Of a stretch of DNA of 64,000 nt, positions 1 through 11,762 are shown in pieces (position 1 is the stretch's first letter; the number at the start of each line of letters is the position of its first letter). The notes below the pieces were generated by a model. That model saw only the letters and a program-made list of their open reading frames with translations, was not told where the DNA came from and ran no database searches. The translations under genes were made by a program, and so were the position numbers. Source of the stretch: Coffea arabica (taxonomy: Eukaryota > Streptophyta > Magnoliopsida > Gentianales > Rubiaceae); assembly GCF_036785885.1 (NCBI RefSeq), contig NC_092317.1:6760501-6824500 (forward strand). The letters run 5' to 3'.

Positions 1-79
1 GAAAAAGTACAGGTTATCAAAAATTGCTGTCATAAGCCAGTTCAAACATGCAAGCCACATTATTAAGAAAGCTACTAAC

Positions 80-1181
80 CGCCGCCCGCATTTGGTTAAG
101 GCCTCCGTTGCATGAAACCATCAGATAACCATTGTTCTTGTAAACTCCTACATCAAAAGGTGCAAATTTCAAATCTGATTGTAGGTGGGGGAAAATAGTA
201 GTCAAAATACCAAATACAATTCCAAGAAGAGACAAATTAATGATCCATGCTTATCCCAAAAAAAACAAACAACACATTTATGATTAACCGCAGCAAATAG
301 AGAAAGCAGCAAAATCCACTGATGCAGTAAAACAACCTAAGAGGTTTGTTATACCAATTACTTCATTTCAAAACAAAACAAAAGATCAACAACCACCGCA
401 AACTCTCAATTCTGCAAGTGCTTGGAGCAACCAAATCTCTCAGGAACATGCCGGATGCTTCTCAACTTTTCAATAATCAACCAGCAGTCCAAGTCAATCG
501 TTTCATCCAAGGGTGTGTGAAATTAAACCCCACTTTCCTAAATTCAAAGACCCTTAGATTCTACATTATAAAGCACCCTTAACACCACAAATACACCCTC
601 CTCATATCCACCATCCTTTCCGCTTACATTCACCAAAATATGAGCTTCTACTCCCCATCTTTTAAAGCGATCAACATCAACCATCAAAACAGAAAATTCA
701 TTACAGCGCCCAAAAATAAAAATCAAAGAGCAAAAACAGAATCAATCAAGTAGTAATACTCACTCTTGGGAGGAAGAACTCGAGCAGGGACATCTTCAGG
801 GGCAGATTTAACATCCAAAGCGGAAGCAGAACCAGTAACAGTGGCAGAAGAACCAGAACCAGAATCCTGAGAAAAGCAAGATGGCCATCCCTTCAAAACT
901 CTAGGACCAAAACTTTCACCCAATGCCGTTAACTGAACCAAGCAAATCCACAACATCACAGATGTAGTAGCCCTTATCATCCATAGCTTCATTTTCGACC
1001 GCGAAACCATGGAATTTTTAAACTTCTCTACTCTACTATGTTGAATAATATTTCCACCTTTCAACCCCATCACCCCACCTAATCCTAACCCTAACCCTAG
1101 CCCCCTTAAACCCCAGTTCTTCCTCCTCCTCCAAACACTCTCCTCACTCTTCTCTTCCTCTATTCTGCACATATCCCCCAT
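80..1181 (-). CDS. GT106 / plant O-fucosyltransferase-family glycosyltransferase, 5' part only
   Basis: The first two coding exons are in the window and the rest lies beyond the left edge. Exon 1 is 1181..764 and exon 2 is 147..80. Exon 1 ends in phase 1 at a GTGAGT donor. Exon 2 starts after GATGTAG, rebuilds an Arg codon and ends before GTTAGT in phase 0. Residues 1-65 are basic and cytosolic. Residues about 66-86 form a signal anchor expected of a type II Golgi protein. Then come the family stretch [12 protein letters not shown], a low-complexity Ser/Ala linker, ARVLPPK, and in exon 2 [20 protein letters not shown], the start of the sugar-nucleotide-binding fold. These motifs are typical of the RRT (rhamnogalacturonan-I rhamnosyltransferase) branch of plant GT106; the exact acceptor is inferred only. 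ATG at 1172 is an alternative start and would match relatives that begin Met-Cys. Confidence 0.88.
1083..1102 (+). repeat. Short telomere-like CCCTAA tract inside coding exon 1
   Basis: Two to three CCCTAA-like units lie within exon 1 of the glycosyltransferase. On the coding strand they encode an alternating Gly-Leu run at residues about 28-35. The tract is in frame and causes no break. Confidence 0.6.
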
Positions 1182-1816
1182 ACATCAAAAATCCCCGCCT
1201 CCCCTTTTCTTCAAAAAAATCAACAACTTCTCATTAAATTCTGCAGAAACTATTACGTTTAATCTGTGAATGAAAAAAAAAATCCCTGATCTTAATTTAC
1301 ACGATAAATGAATATAAATATGCCGTAAAATTATAGCATCAAAATTTATTCGTCATACAGCTTCGACAGGACATCTTTTACAGCTAAATAGCAGTAAAAA
1401 TCCAATCTTTCACCCACATTTACAGAAACAATTTGAGCCAAAGTTTCGATCTTTAGCGATCAGAGGAAGAGAAAAAAAAAACCCTTGATTGAAATGAAAT
1501 TTTCTTCTTCTTCTCTTTTCTGGGATGGAAAAAAATGGTGGGATGATATGAATGATAATGTGGAATGTATGAGAGATCTAACGGATTTTCCGGCAAGATA
1601 TCTAAAGGGTCGCCGGAATCTGGCGCGCCGGAGCTGCTCGCCGGTGGTGGATGGGGAGAGATAAGAATAGAAAACCGTGGTAGTGGATTGGTGGCGCACA
1701 AACGCACGACCCGGGCGAGTGGGGAGTTTTGATGAAATGGGCAACTTAAACCAGTTGCTTATGTTCCGGGGTGGTCGGATTGTTAGTGATTTTGTGTGTG
1801 AAGTTCTACATTTATA
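1182..1816. promoter_or_regulatory. Probable 5'UTR and proximal promoter of the glycosyltransferase gene
   Basis: This region lies upstream of a minus-strand gene. It is C/T-rich near 1140-1200 and turns G/C-rich around 1610-1720, which is unlike the AT-rich DNA beyond. It carries short overlapping open frames on both strands with no recognisable domain. No clear TATA box is identified, and a 5'UTR intron cannot be excluded. Confidence 0.4.
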
Positions 1817-2219
1817 TTATTATGACCCTTCTTTTTTCTCCTTTTTTTTTTGGGGGGTGTAAGTGTTGCCTTCACGAAATTGGTCTAGGGAGAAAATTTT
1901 ATGAGAGACTGAGTTGGTAATGTTACGTTTTTAGGTAGCAATAAAATGAACCTACAATGTCAAGAAATTAAATTTAAGAGGTGTTTATGGATATTAACTT
2001 TGATACTAGAATTGGTATGCAAAGATATTATGATATATTATGACCTTTCTTTCCTTTTTTTTGGAGTATTTTGTTGTCCACGTGAAATTGTTTGTGGAAG
2101 AAAATTTTATGAGAGATTGAGTTTGTAATGTATTTAAGTAGCAATAGATTGAACATAGGAAGTTATGAATTTAACCTTAAAAAGAGGTGTTTATGAATAT
2201 TAAATTTGGTACTAAATTG
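1817..2219 (+). repeat. Diverged tandem duplication, two units of about 190 bp
   Basis: Unit 1 is about 1817-2011 and unit 2 about 2034-2219. Both run in the same order: TATTATGACC, a T-rich stretch, GAAAATTTTATGAGAGA, a TAGCAATA block, then GAGGTGTTTATG. Scattered mismatches and small indels show the duplication is old. It sits upstream of the glycosyltransferase promoter. Confidence 0.75.
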
Positions 2220-2275
2220 AAATCCATAAATCTATAGCTGATAGTGTAAACAAATCACTATACTGTTAATTATTT

Positions 2276-2440
2276 GAGTAAATCATTCCTACACTGACGG
2301 TGTATACACTATCATCGTTATATTCATGACATGTGTGCAAAAGTTAAATTTTAAATTCAAATTTTGTATAGTTGTCATTCATCTAACGCTGATAGTGTAT
2401 ACAATGTTAATGTAGAAAAGATTAATCATGATTATTTATG
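2276..2440. mobile_element. MITE remnant of the CTACACTGA family
   Basis: It has imperfect terminal inverted repeats: CCTACACTGACGGTGTATAC on the left, and a right arm whose reverse complement reads TTTTCTACATTAACATTGT. Between them is a stretch rich in TTTAAATTCAAA. Related copies lie at about 59600 and 59771, with a weaker one near 6385. Target duplications are not clear. Confidence 0.55.
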
Positions 2441-2732
2441 TACAAAAAGTTAATCCATATTATAATATCTTCTCAATTATAAGCACGTAATAGTATATTT
2501 TTATCAATAAGCAATTAAATACTTTTCTTGCAAATGTTTTATGTGCTTAATAGTTACTATTTAAATGATATAATCCCTACAAAGTTGATGGTCTTAAAAT
2601 TTTGTCTCTCTTTTCTTTTATTTTTTTTGGGTAAAATAGTTCTAAAGTTCTTTACAACAAAATGTAAATACAAATTACTAAATAATGGAAATATTCTATT
2701 AACATAGATTCATGCATGAACATATATATGTA

Positions 2733-2830
2733 TGGATTGCTATTTTTTAGAGTTTTTATAGAAAAATATGTTATAGCAATTTAATGTATGTGAAGTAAAA
2801 AAGTAATTTGAAAATGTGCTTATGCAAAAC
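2733..2830 (+). mobile_element. Fragment of the TTTGGATTGC MITE family
   Basis: It begins ATGGATTGCTATTTTTTAG and continues through GCAATTTAATGTATGTGAAG, the core shared with copies at 51275 and 54161. The right terminus is missing or diverged. Confidence 0.5.
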
Positions 2831-4081
2831 AATTAGTTTCTTTTGTATGAAATGTATAACTTTCCTTTTATGTTTTATGTTTTTCCTTTTTTCAAAGAGC
2901 ATCAAAGGTTCGATGTTCTTTTACCTCTTTCAATTGGAAATTTTCGTATCTCATGCTTTTGCTTATTTCACAATTAAAAGGAAAAGAGCAAATGGCAAGT
3001 GAAGGGTCTTTTTCTCAATACATTTCACTTCTCACTAAAACCATCCATCGAGTACATTCAGGTGCATGAACAATATCAAATTCCCATGGCTAAATGGAAT
3101 GTACAGTGTTATATTTTTTCCTCCTCTTAGCTTGTCCAAAAATGTTTTAGTGTTCTCTTTCAGTTGAGTTGCTGTAGTACCATTTTCAATTTCTAAGGCT
3201 AATTAATGACACGCTTAATTATATCTTTGCAACTGAAAAGCAAAATAAAGAAGGCAATTGATTATAGTTTTCCTTTTCATTTATTCATTTAACTACCATT
3301 GTTAATACGTCCTGATATTTATTTTTTTCTGAAAAAATTATTATAATTTTGAAATATATGATTTAGTTGTCTTTTTTGTTTTTCCAACTACTTTCCAGTC
3401 TCACACATGCACAAAAAATGAAATTTTAATTGTTTTTAAAATATATAAAAAATTAATTATTTTTCAAAATTTTATAATCCCCGTGCATAGCACCACCGAT
3501 TATAAAGCTCGTACTACATTACACGTAAAAGTAGTATCTTTTCAAAAAGAACTTTCTAAATTGTCTTCCATCCAAACACCTTCATTATTGAATGCCTCCA
3601 ACTCAAATGGAATTTTTCCCAAATTTATGGTAAGAGTTTAAAGAACAACGAAATATAATAGCAAAATTATAGGAACAGTTAGTTCTTTCTTAGAATATGG
3701 AGTCTAGAATGATTCAAAGCAGGATGTACCGCATAATTCCCTCTAATTGGAGTTTAGATCCAAGGCCACCTCCATATTAGGAGAAAACAGCCAATAAATG
3801 CAAGCCAGCTAAACCGAAAGCCGTCTGGGCCCGCTACTATTAATTTACAATCAGACGTGTCAATAATCGGAGGCCCGATGCACACTTGGCATCACAAGAT
3901 CGTTCTAAAGCATATTTCTCGGTATCGCTGAATTGTACGGCTGAAGATCTTGCAGCCCATTTTGGCATCTTTCCTGTCGAGAGACGCCGACAATATCTCG
4001 CGAAATTATGCCGGCTCGTTTTATATTAATTATATATCGATTTTTGCTTTTAATTCTTGTTGTGATAACTTATCACTCTTA

Positions 4082-4739
4082 GGGTCTGTTTGATAACATA
4101 AAAAAGTGCTGAATCTGAATTGTTTCAAACATTCAGATGTTTTGAGTGTTTGATAAATGAAAATCAATTTGCTGAACTTGTTAAGCAGTGTTGAACCTGT
4201 GTGTATTTTTTTCAGCACAAGAATCCTAACTGAATGCTTAATTCTGATAAGAATCAATAGAATTACTTCAACTACCTTATCTTATCTACCAAATCTACCC
4301 TTGTTTGTTAATTATGTTCAAAATTCTTATTTAATTAAATAACCTAATATTCTCTATCTAACTATTTTTAGTTTCTCTTTCTCCCTTTTTAATGACTTTC
4401 AGATCTTCTCCATACTCCTCATATAATATATTTCATCTTTTATATTAATTTGATTTAAAAATAAATATTGTCATTTTCATACCTAACAAATTTAAACTAA
4501 TTAAATCATAGATTTTATTTTATTTTTGAATGAAAGGATATAAGGGCAAAATTGTCAAATTAAACTTATTAAGCATTCAGCTATAAATATTTATCAAACA
4601 ATATAAATAGGTTTAGCATTAAAATTCAGACATTCATATATTTTTTTCAGTGCTTAAAATTCAGCAAATTAATTGTTTCAGTATTCAGATTTCAGAATTC
4701 AGACTTCAGAATTCAGATTCAGTTTTATCAAACGGAACC
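4082..4739. mobile_element. PIF/Harbinger (Tourist-like) MITE, 658 bp
   Basis: The left end reads GGGTCTGTTTGATAA and the right end, reverse-complemented, reads GGTTCCGTTTGATAA. Flanking TTA triplets (4079-4081 and 4740-4742) form the 3-bp duplication typical of this superfamily. Subterminal CTGAATCTGAA-type blocks are also inverted at the two ends. There is no transposase frame, so it is non-autonomous. Confidence 0.85.
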
Positions 4740-4848
4740 TTAGAACAATTACAATTTCGCATCATAATACAATACAAGGGAGTATTCAGGAAATGGGAAT
4801 GAGAGTCAGTAATGGATATTAAAGTTAATTTTTACTTAAAATTCAACC

Positions 4849-4988
4849 TTGTTTAGATTGCCATTTTTCTTTAAAACAAATTTATGTTTGTTGTGAACAA
4901 ATTTTTCAATCATTTTTTTACTTCACACATATCAAATCTTTATAATATATTTTTCTATAAAAATTTTAAAAAATAGTAATTCAAACAA
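4849..4988. mobile_element. Small MITE of the TTTGGATTG family
   Basis: The ends read TTGTTTAGATTGCCATTTTT and, reverse-complemented on the right, TTGTTTGAATTACTATTTTT. The internal core, in reverse orientation, carries the family signature ACTTCACACATATCAAATC. It is non-coding. Confidence 0.65.
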
Positions 4989-5656
4989 CGTACTCTTAAC
5001 ATTTCTTTTTTCCATTTCAGTGTTAGAATCTTTCCAAGCAAAACATATGTTCTTTCTAGAGTTGAATGGAATCAAATACTAAGACATTTCACAAGTGGAC
5101 CAAAATTAGGATACAGTCACCGGTAGTTTCCTAGACATATATCATCATGTTGTAGCGATTATACGACTAAGTGGTTAGTTGAAATAGGATCTCTCAATAC
5201 AAACAATCAAAACGTAACATAACATCATCCGTTGTTTAACATGTCTATAATAGAGGTTATATTTGCTTGAAGCAAGAAAGAAAATTATCCCTCTCAACAA
5301 ACAATTCTCTTCCACCAAGTGGCATATTTATACATCAAAAGTATACCATCCATTGTTAAGCTGGTGTGTAGGACAAGAAACCATGAAGAGTTGTAAAATT
5401 TGAAAATTATGAATTTCTTGACTATACCTGAATATCAATTCCCAAGAAAGATACACATTATTAGTTTTGTAGTTATTTGCCATCAAATTTGGACATGGAA
5501 GGGGCAAAATGAGAATAGAAACAAAAGAACGTAAAGCCAAGATGAAGATGATTTTATTACTTCTTGACCTTTTTTAACTGAAGTTAGAAATTCGGTTTTT
5601 ATAAATCTAATTCCAGAAGAAACCTCAAAAGCCGGCAACTCTTGAAGTCCTCCCAG

Positions 5657-5703
5657 GGATTTATAAACCCAAACCCAACCCCCCCCCAGAACCGATGTGG
5701 GAT
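5657..5703 (-). promoter_or_regulatory. USE plus TATA pair resembling a plant snRNA promoter
   Basis: Read on the minus strand, ATCCCACATCG (5703-5693) matches the plant snRNA upstream sequence element RTCCCACATCG exactly. It is followed 25 bp later by TTTATAAA (5667-5660). That spacing is closer to the Pol III (U6/U3) arrangement than to the Pol II one. The predicted start region does not resemble U6 or U3, so a relic or a retroelement-borne copy is as likely as a live gene. Confidence 0.4.
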
Positions 5704-7074
5704 GGCAACCCCACAAGGGCAAGCCAATAAGGCCGCTGCTACTAATAAATAAAGACCCCTCACGACACTCAGATGTGTTGAAATTAGCTCATGATGTGAA
5801 AACAAGTTATTGATGATATTCAGCAAGTTTACAAGAGTAGGTTTACTTTTACAAATAGAAGAGAAAATTAACTCATAAAATTGAACCTAATTATGCGAGA
5901 ATTATGTCTCCAACTTTTGATGTGATATAAATTTTGGTCATAGAGGTCGACAATAAAAGAAAAGTATGAGGGGCGGCGTTAATTTACCAATAAATGATCT
6001 TCATTTGTTAAGTTTTACAAGAAATCTGCAATTCAAACCAAATCTCTATTTCATGCCTTTTGATGAAAGTTGATGTATATAAAGACTACAACGAGGTTAG
6101 TCACAATTAGTCCAATCACTTTTAGAGCATAATAACTATCGAAATTAATCAAAGACAATGACTTTGCAATGATCCAATCTGATGCACCATTTCCACTTTG
6201 AAGCTCCAATCAGAGTGGAAATTTAATGCCCAACTCAATGGTGGTATCAAATCTGAAAAGAATGTTGGGCCGAGGATTTAGAGATTGACTACCACAACTT
6301 TAACCGTACATTCTTAAATGTCATTCTAAGGATAGCTTTCTTATTTTTAATAGACTTTCCGCATACAATTTTTTTTTTAATGCTAGTAGATTTAGATTTG
6401 GTACGTAACATAAATTTAAATTTGAAATTCAAATCACGTATATGCATGCTACATTCAAAGTTGTTAGTATAAAAAAATCATCACACTATCAGTATATAAA
6501 ATATTAACTCTTTGTCTTATTGTAAACCTTATATATTTTTTTTAACAATGTCAAGCACATTTTCTTTGCTTTGTTTAGAAAAAGATTAGGATCCCTTCAT
6601 CTATTTTTGAAAACTTCATGTACTTAGGATGCAACATTCTTGATTTTATATCTTGTGAACATGAGCTTTCTTATTTCCCCCCCCCCCCTAATATGTGTCA
6701 TGTGTGGTTGAGAATTTATTAAACTTTTGGTCATACATATTTTTTTTGTGAAAGTGATTAATAATTTTTTTGATAAATTACATTTAATATCTTTCGAGTT
6801 TTCTAATAAGAAACAAGAACACAAATCCCTACAGTTTTGTTTATAAAAACAATACTGGCTTCCCATTAGGTTCATTTTTATATTACTCAAATATTTTATT
6901 AGCCCTTTTTTTAATTCTTATTATTAGTTAAATATGATCATAAGTTCCACTTGAAACACATTATTGTGACAATTGTGAAAAATGGGTACTTGAGAATCAC
7001 TGCATCTTTGTTTTAATTTTTGGAAAGGAACAAACAACTCAATGAACGGCATAAGACCGTCACTTTAATTTTAA

Positions 7075-7442
7075 GGGTAAAAAATCTCAACAAACATTAA
7101 GCTATTGCTCACATCGACTTTTGACCATCAAACAATTTTTCGTCACAAATTAGCCATTAAACTAACTAATCAGCATACTCATGATCATTTCGTCGATGAT
7201 TGCTCTTAATCTATTAAATAATTAGAATCGTGTTTTGATAAATAAAAAAAATCATGGTAGACAAATATATCCTTGCATTTTAACACGTGTTTTGATTATT
7301 TTGTAGATTTAGAGCAATAATTAACGAAATGACCATAAGTGAATTGATTTGTTAGTTTAGTAACTAATTTGTGATGAAAAATTGTATGATGATCAAAAGT
7401 CGAAGCAAGCAATAGTTGAATGACTGGTGAAGATTTTTGCTC
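7075..7442. mobile_element. Mutator-like MITE with long inverted arms, 368 bp
   Basis: Nearly the whole element is an imperfect foldback of two arms of about 130 bp. The left arm contains TCGACTTTTGACCATCAAAC; the reverse complement of the right arm contains TCGACTTTTGATCATCATAC. The element is bounded by the 9-bp direct repeat TAATTTTAA at 7066-7074 and 7443-7451, as expected for Mutator-type insertion. It is non-coding. Confidence 0.85.
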
Positions 7443-8117
7443 TAATTTTAATTTTTAATTTAATCTTATTATTGCTGTCCCTCTCTTTCTCTTTCTTTTT
7501 TATTTTTCGATCAACCCTACTATTCTTGTTATAGATTGGTTGGACATTGAGGTCCGTACCAAAAAAAAACAAAAAAACTGTCGGTTGAGATGTCCTAACG
7601 GCACTTGGCGGAAAGCATATCATAAGTGGCGCATCTGCGACTGGGTTTGGGTGATAAAGAGAATGGTGGGGTCAGGCCGTCAGGTCGAATTTAGCCTTCT
7701 CTTACCTCAGCTCCGCGGTGTCAGAACGGTCTGTTGAATGAAATGAATGACGACAGAGACAGTGTGAGCTGTGCGAATTGAGGCTGAAATTGGGAAAGTG
7801 GGGTGGCGCGTGAGATGCAGGGTCACTGCATGTAGCCAAAGCAATGAAGTGTATAAGTAACTGTATGCTCGTAGACTGGGTGTATATGCGAACACCGAAA
7901 TACTACATGTGTGTTTAGGTCGGTGACTATTTAGAATGATTTTCTGCGGCATTTTTAATAATATGATATACGTGAAATAAAAACGTAATTGAATAACATA
8001 TCTATGATATAAGTAAAATAGGATTTCAAAAAAAAAAAATTGTTTGAGATAGGATATAATATCCACGTAACTTTATTTGATATTTTCTGTACTTCTTTAA
8101 ATTGAAAATTGAAAATA

Positions 8118-8455
8118 GTAAGTTGAGAAATATCAACTAGGGGTGTGTGAATATCAATTCTCATACGAGGTAAATATATAAACCAGGGAAATAGATATGT
8201 ATGCTCAAGCATTGAAATTGTCTTTGTCATACCAATATGTTTTCAGGGGTTGTATGTGTACCCTCATTTACTTCTACTATTTGATAGCTATATATATATT
8301 TATCACAGTTTTCATTGTGTCTTAAGTCAATTAAAGTGGGAAGATTGTGAAGATATTAACCAAGGGTGTCAAAATTCCAGTTCTCTACAACATAATATAT
8401 GAACCAAAGGAGTAGATGTGTTATATATGTGCATGCTTAAACAATATGAATTTGT
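8118..8455 (+). repeat. Diverged direct duplication, units at 8118-8225 and 8345-8455
   Basis: Both units follow the same order: TTG.GAA.ATAT.AAC.A.GGGTGT, a CAGTTCTC/CAATTCTC block, ATATATGAACCA/ATATATAAACCA, TAGAT.TG, GCATGCTTAA/GTATGCTCAA, then a tail ending in GAA.TTGT. The level of divergence indicates an old event. Confidence 0.5.
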
Positions 8456-10823
8456 ACATTCGGATAACAAACGTGCATGGATTTAGGGTTTCAAATGTAA
8501 ACCTTACAATTTTTTGAGAAGTATATTAAAAAAAACTATTTGAATAACACAAGAATAAAATTCAACTGGATAGGGTTGCCTTCAAGCTATTTCCCCTACC
8601 ATAGTTAGGAGTTCGAGTTCTAACCATGACATGTTAGCCGATATTTCTCTCATGGTCTGTCTAACGAATGCTCATTGGACATTATTTAAAATATATTTTA
8701 GATGTCATATATTTCTTTAAAATATAATATTAATTAGAAAAAAATAAATATAAGAGATGATGGCTGTTAGAAAAACCCCTTCTCTCATTGCATGTGAGTT
8801 ATCATTCCCATCAATTGTAATAACAACTAGATATAGTTTGTTGTTTGTGCTCATTTCAATTGTGCTAACATATCATCTTATTGGGAAGAAAAAAGAAATA
8901 GAAAAATTTTATTTTAGACAATATACAACATATACGCGACACATACATGTCAATTGATGGCCCATTTTCTTTTCTTTTTTTTTAAAGATTTTTTATATTT
9001 ATATCTATCATTTTGACATGTTGTTGATCTTCAATATTTTTTAGGTGAGCTCCAAAAAAAAAAAAAGAAAGAAAAAAATTCAAACGGACCCATCTTCTCC
9101 ATTGACCGTCTTCTAAGTGCAAAGATTGCCTCTCAATCACCAACCCGTGAGAGGTGGGTCAGGTGCGCTGTGTTTTCTGGGATAAACTGTCCTCTTTGTA
9201 TGTGGGATTGCTTTCACATTTTACCCGCATAACACACAATGATATGGCGAGCGTCCTTCTCATCAGTTGAGTAGAAGGAGGAGGAGTTGGGTGATCTGGG
9301 CTTGTGAATGTTGAGGTGACTCAGGTGATGTGGATGATCATCAACAACGTACAAGTCAGTAATGGCCAAAAGAGAGTCAAATAAAAATGAAAAAGGAGGT
9401 GAAAAAAGTGCATATAGTTTTATAATGAAGTGACAAAAAGGTGCCACTATTTTCTCCCATGACACACTAATCACGCCAAAGGAATTACTCTCGTCCTTTT
9501 TAAGTTTCTCTCCTTTCTTTTGCGGTTTTGGACCTACGGTGGAGGGCAATCCATAGTGCCAAAATAGCAAAACTTTCTACCATATGCTTTAATACTTAGA
9601 TTTACATCACACTCAACTAAGGTCTTAATTCATTTTTATCACATGTAAATATTATACATCAAAACTTCACCTCAATAGCTGCCTGTCTCTCTCTACTATT
9701 GGAGCGACCTAATAAGTAAATATTACTTTGTCACAAGGGAAAATCGTTTAAAACTTTCTTTACATTTCGTTAGATGAATTTTTTCGTTATTCATTTTTAA
9801 ATTGTCAACTTTACGTCCCCTACATGTTTTTTTTTTTTTTTTTTTTTAAAAAAAAGTGTTCCTTACATATTCAAATTAGTAAACTTTGATTTCAACCTAA
9901 GTTTTCGATCACTTTATAGCTTAAAATTACCGCATGACCCACATACAGTTTTTTTTTATGTGCAAAAACATCATATCCCACTTTTTTTAGTGACAAAAAT
10001 GAATATTAATTAGATCAGATTTCACTTTTTCAGAAGAGAAAATGAATATAGTTCAGGTTAGATCCTAATTTTTTTTAAGGACAAATATGAATAAGAATCA
10101 AGCCACTTGTTTAATTACAAATAAGATGTAATGTTTTTGCCCCAAAAAGAATGGTCATGTATAGATTACGTAATGGATTCAGGATAAAATGTTATCAAAA
10201 ATCTAGAATGGAACTAAATTTTACCGACTTGATTTTGTAAAAAGATGTAAAGTTAATATTTCAGAAGTGAAAAATGAAAAAACTCATTTGGCGAAATGAG
10301 GGATGCTTAAAGGAATTTCCATTGTCACGAATCAAACCAAGCCTGCCTTTGAGTTCATCTAACAACATGCACACAAGTACACAAGTTTTACATCGTATTG
10401 AACTTCACACAGAAGTAGTTATTGCAGTAATTCTTTCTTGTAAAAACTTCTCATAAAATTGCATGTGCAGCAGGGCGCAGGCGCGCAGCTGTCCCTGTCA
10501 AAACTTCAATAGCGCGTCGGAGCTTTGGACCTGTGGATGAATGTTTGTTGTCTCTACTGAGGAACTCGTATCGGGTCCTGTTTGGCATCTCCTTTTCAAT
10601 TTTTCTTATATTAGGCCTTTGGGCTGATGACCACTATCAATGCATTAAGATTTGGTGGGGTGGGAGGCAGGGTGTGTACCAATTTGCCACAATTAAATGT
10701 GGCATTGCTTAAAAAAAGGTACGCAGTGCACCCGTTTTGTCCGATAGTGGTTCAGTCTCTTTCGAGTTACCTCAGAACTTCTTCAGGCCCTCCCCTCCCT
10801 ATAGTGTATGAAGCTATCGTATC

Positions 10824-10826
<3 letters not shown>

Positions 10827-10875
<49 letters not shown>
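10827..10875. repeat. (AT)n microsatellite, about 24 units
   Basis: An uninterrupted AT dinucleotide run, likely to be length-variable. Confidence 0.95.
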
Positions 10876-10876
<1 letters not shown>

Positions 10877-11656
10877 TAGGCAGGTGATCAAGTGCTACGA
10901 CACTACTCAGCCATTTTTCTTCGTTCTAGTCTGTCTTTTTTTTCCCTCTCCTTTTCTTTCTCAGGTCTTGCAGGAAACAACTTTTTTAAGGATTAGTGGG
11001 CAGCTAGAAGTAAATGGCAATGGGCCAAATTTAACTATGTAGAAGTAGTTGTCACGCGGTATTTGAAGTCTAGATAGCGGATATTGTCCATATCACACAT
11101 ACGAGAAAAATCACAATTCTAGGAAAAGTCATAGAGTTCTCTTGGCTGGCATTGGGTGTTGCTGTTGACTTTAACTTCGCCAAAGGTTTTCGTAGGAGAA
11201 GGAAGAATAATACTAAATATGTTCAAGTTTTTTATTCCTTTTTTTATTTTTAAAAAAATTTCTACCAATTTAAAGGAACCATATACTATATGATTTATGA
11301 CTAAGTTTATAGACGAAGCCTATACAAGTATATAAAGTATATTTAGCAGCATTGGTAGATAGTAGTATTTTTGAAATAAAATTTGTGTTTCTTGTTGGGG
11401 CAATGGCCAATGGCAGTCTGCATGGGTTCTCGTTCCAAATGAATGCTGCTAGCATGTAGGCAATTTCTAGTTCTAAAAATAAAACATCAATTAACAAGTC
11501 CTATTTTTGATATAAACAGCTAAGAAATTCATTTCATTTTGCGAAAGAAGAAATCGATTTCTATCATTGAGGAGGTAAAAGTGTTCCTATAGTAGTTGAG
11601 CTAACCATTCCATTCGTTTGGTTGGAGGGTTTTCAAGTATTCGATGATAGTCATTG

Positions 11657-11762
11657 ATAGTGTGTTTGGTATTCTAATCTTGGTGTAATGCAAGATCTAA
11701 AATCCTTCGATCATTATTCCAGAGTAATTTGGGCACTTTTGCCTGCCATTACCGACCAAACA
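11657..11762. mobile_element. Possible small foldback element with TGTTTGGT ends
   Basis: The left end TGTTTGGTATTCTAATC and the reverse-complemented right end TGTTTGGTCGGTAATGG share eight terminal bases. The stretch GGTGTAATG/CATTACC is also partly inverted. A further end-like sequence, TTACCAAACGG near 12530, leaves open a larger element of about 880 bp. No target duplication was confirmed. Confidence 0.3.

Larger units (their letters stand above)
2220..4081. other. Intergenic, no gene seen
   Basis: AT-rich DNA holding two MITE remnants (2276-2440 and 2733-2830). The stretch 3480-4020 is less AT-rich but shows no convincing coding frame, RNA gene or element boundary. Confidence 0.6.
4743..7065. 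other. Intergenic, no gene seen
   Basis: Contains one MITE (4849-4988), a snRNA-type promoter lookalike (5657-5703), a weak CTACACTGA-family remnant around 6385-6510 and a short C-run at 6678-6687. Short frames on the minus strand at 5330-5830 have no recognisable domain. Confidence 0.6.

Noticed and set aside
7707..8230. Two overlapping minus-strand frames
   Set aside because: AT-rich, tyrosine/isoleucine-rich products without domains; they overlap repeat sequence.
8575..8625. Possible SINE or tRNA-like promoter boxes (GAGTTCGAGTTCT)
   Set aside because: Box B is a partial match and box A is weak; there is no tRNA fold, 3' tail or target duplication.
9214..9570. Minus-strand frame of 118 codons
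   Set aside because: No domain, low-complexity regions and no splice or neighbouring exon support; likely chance.
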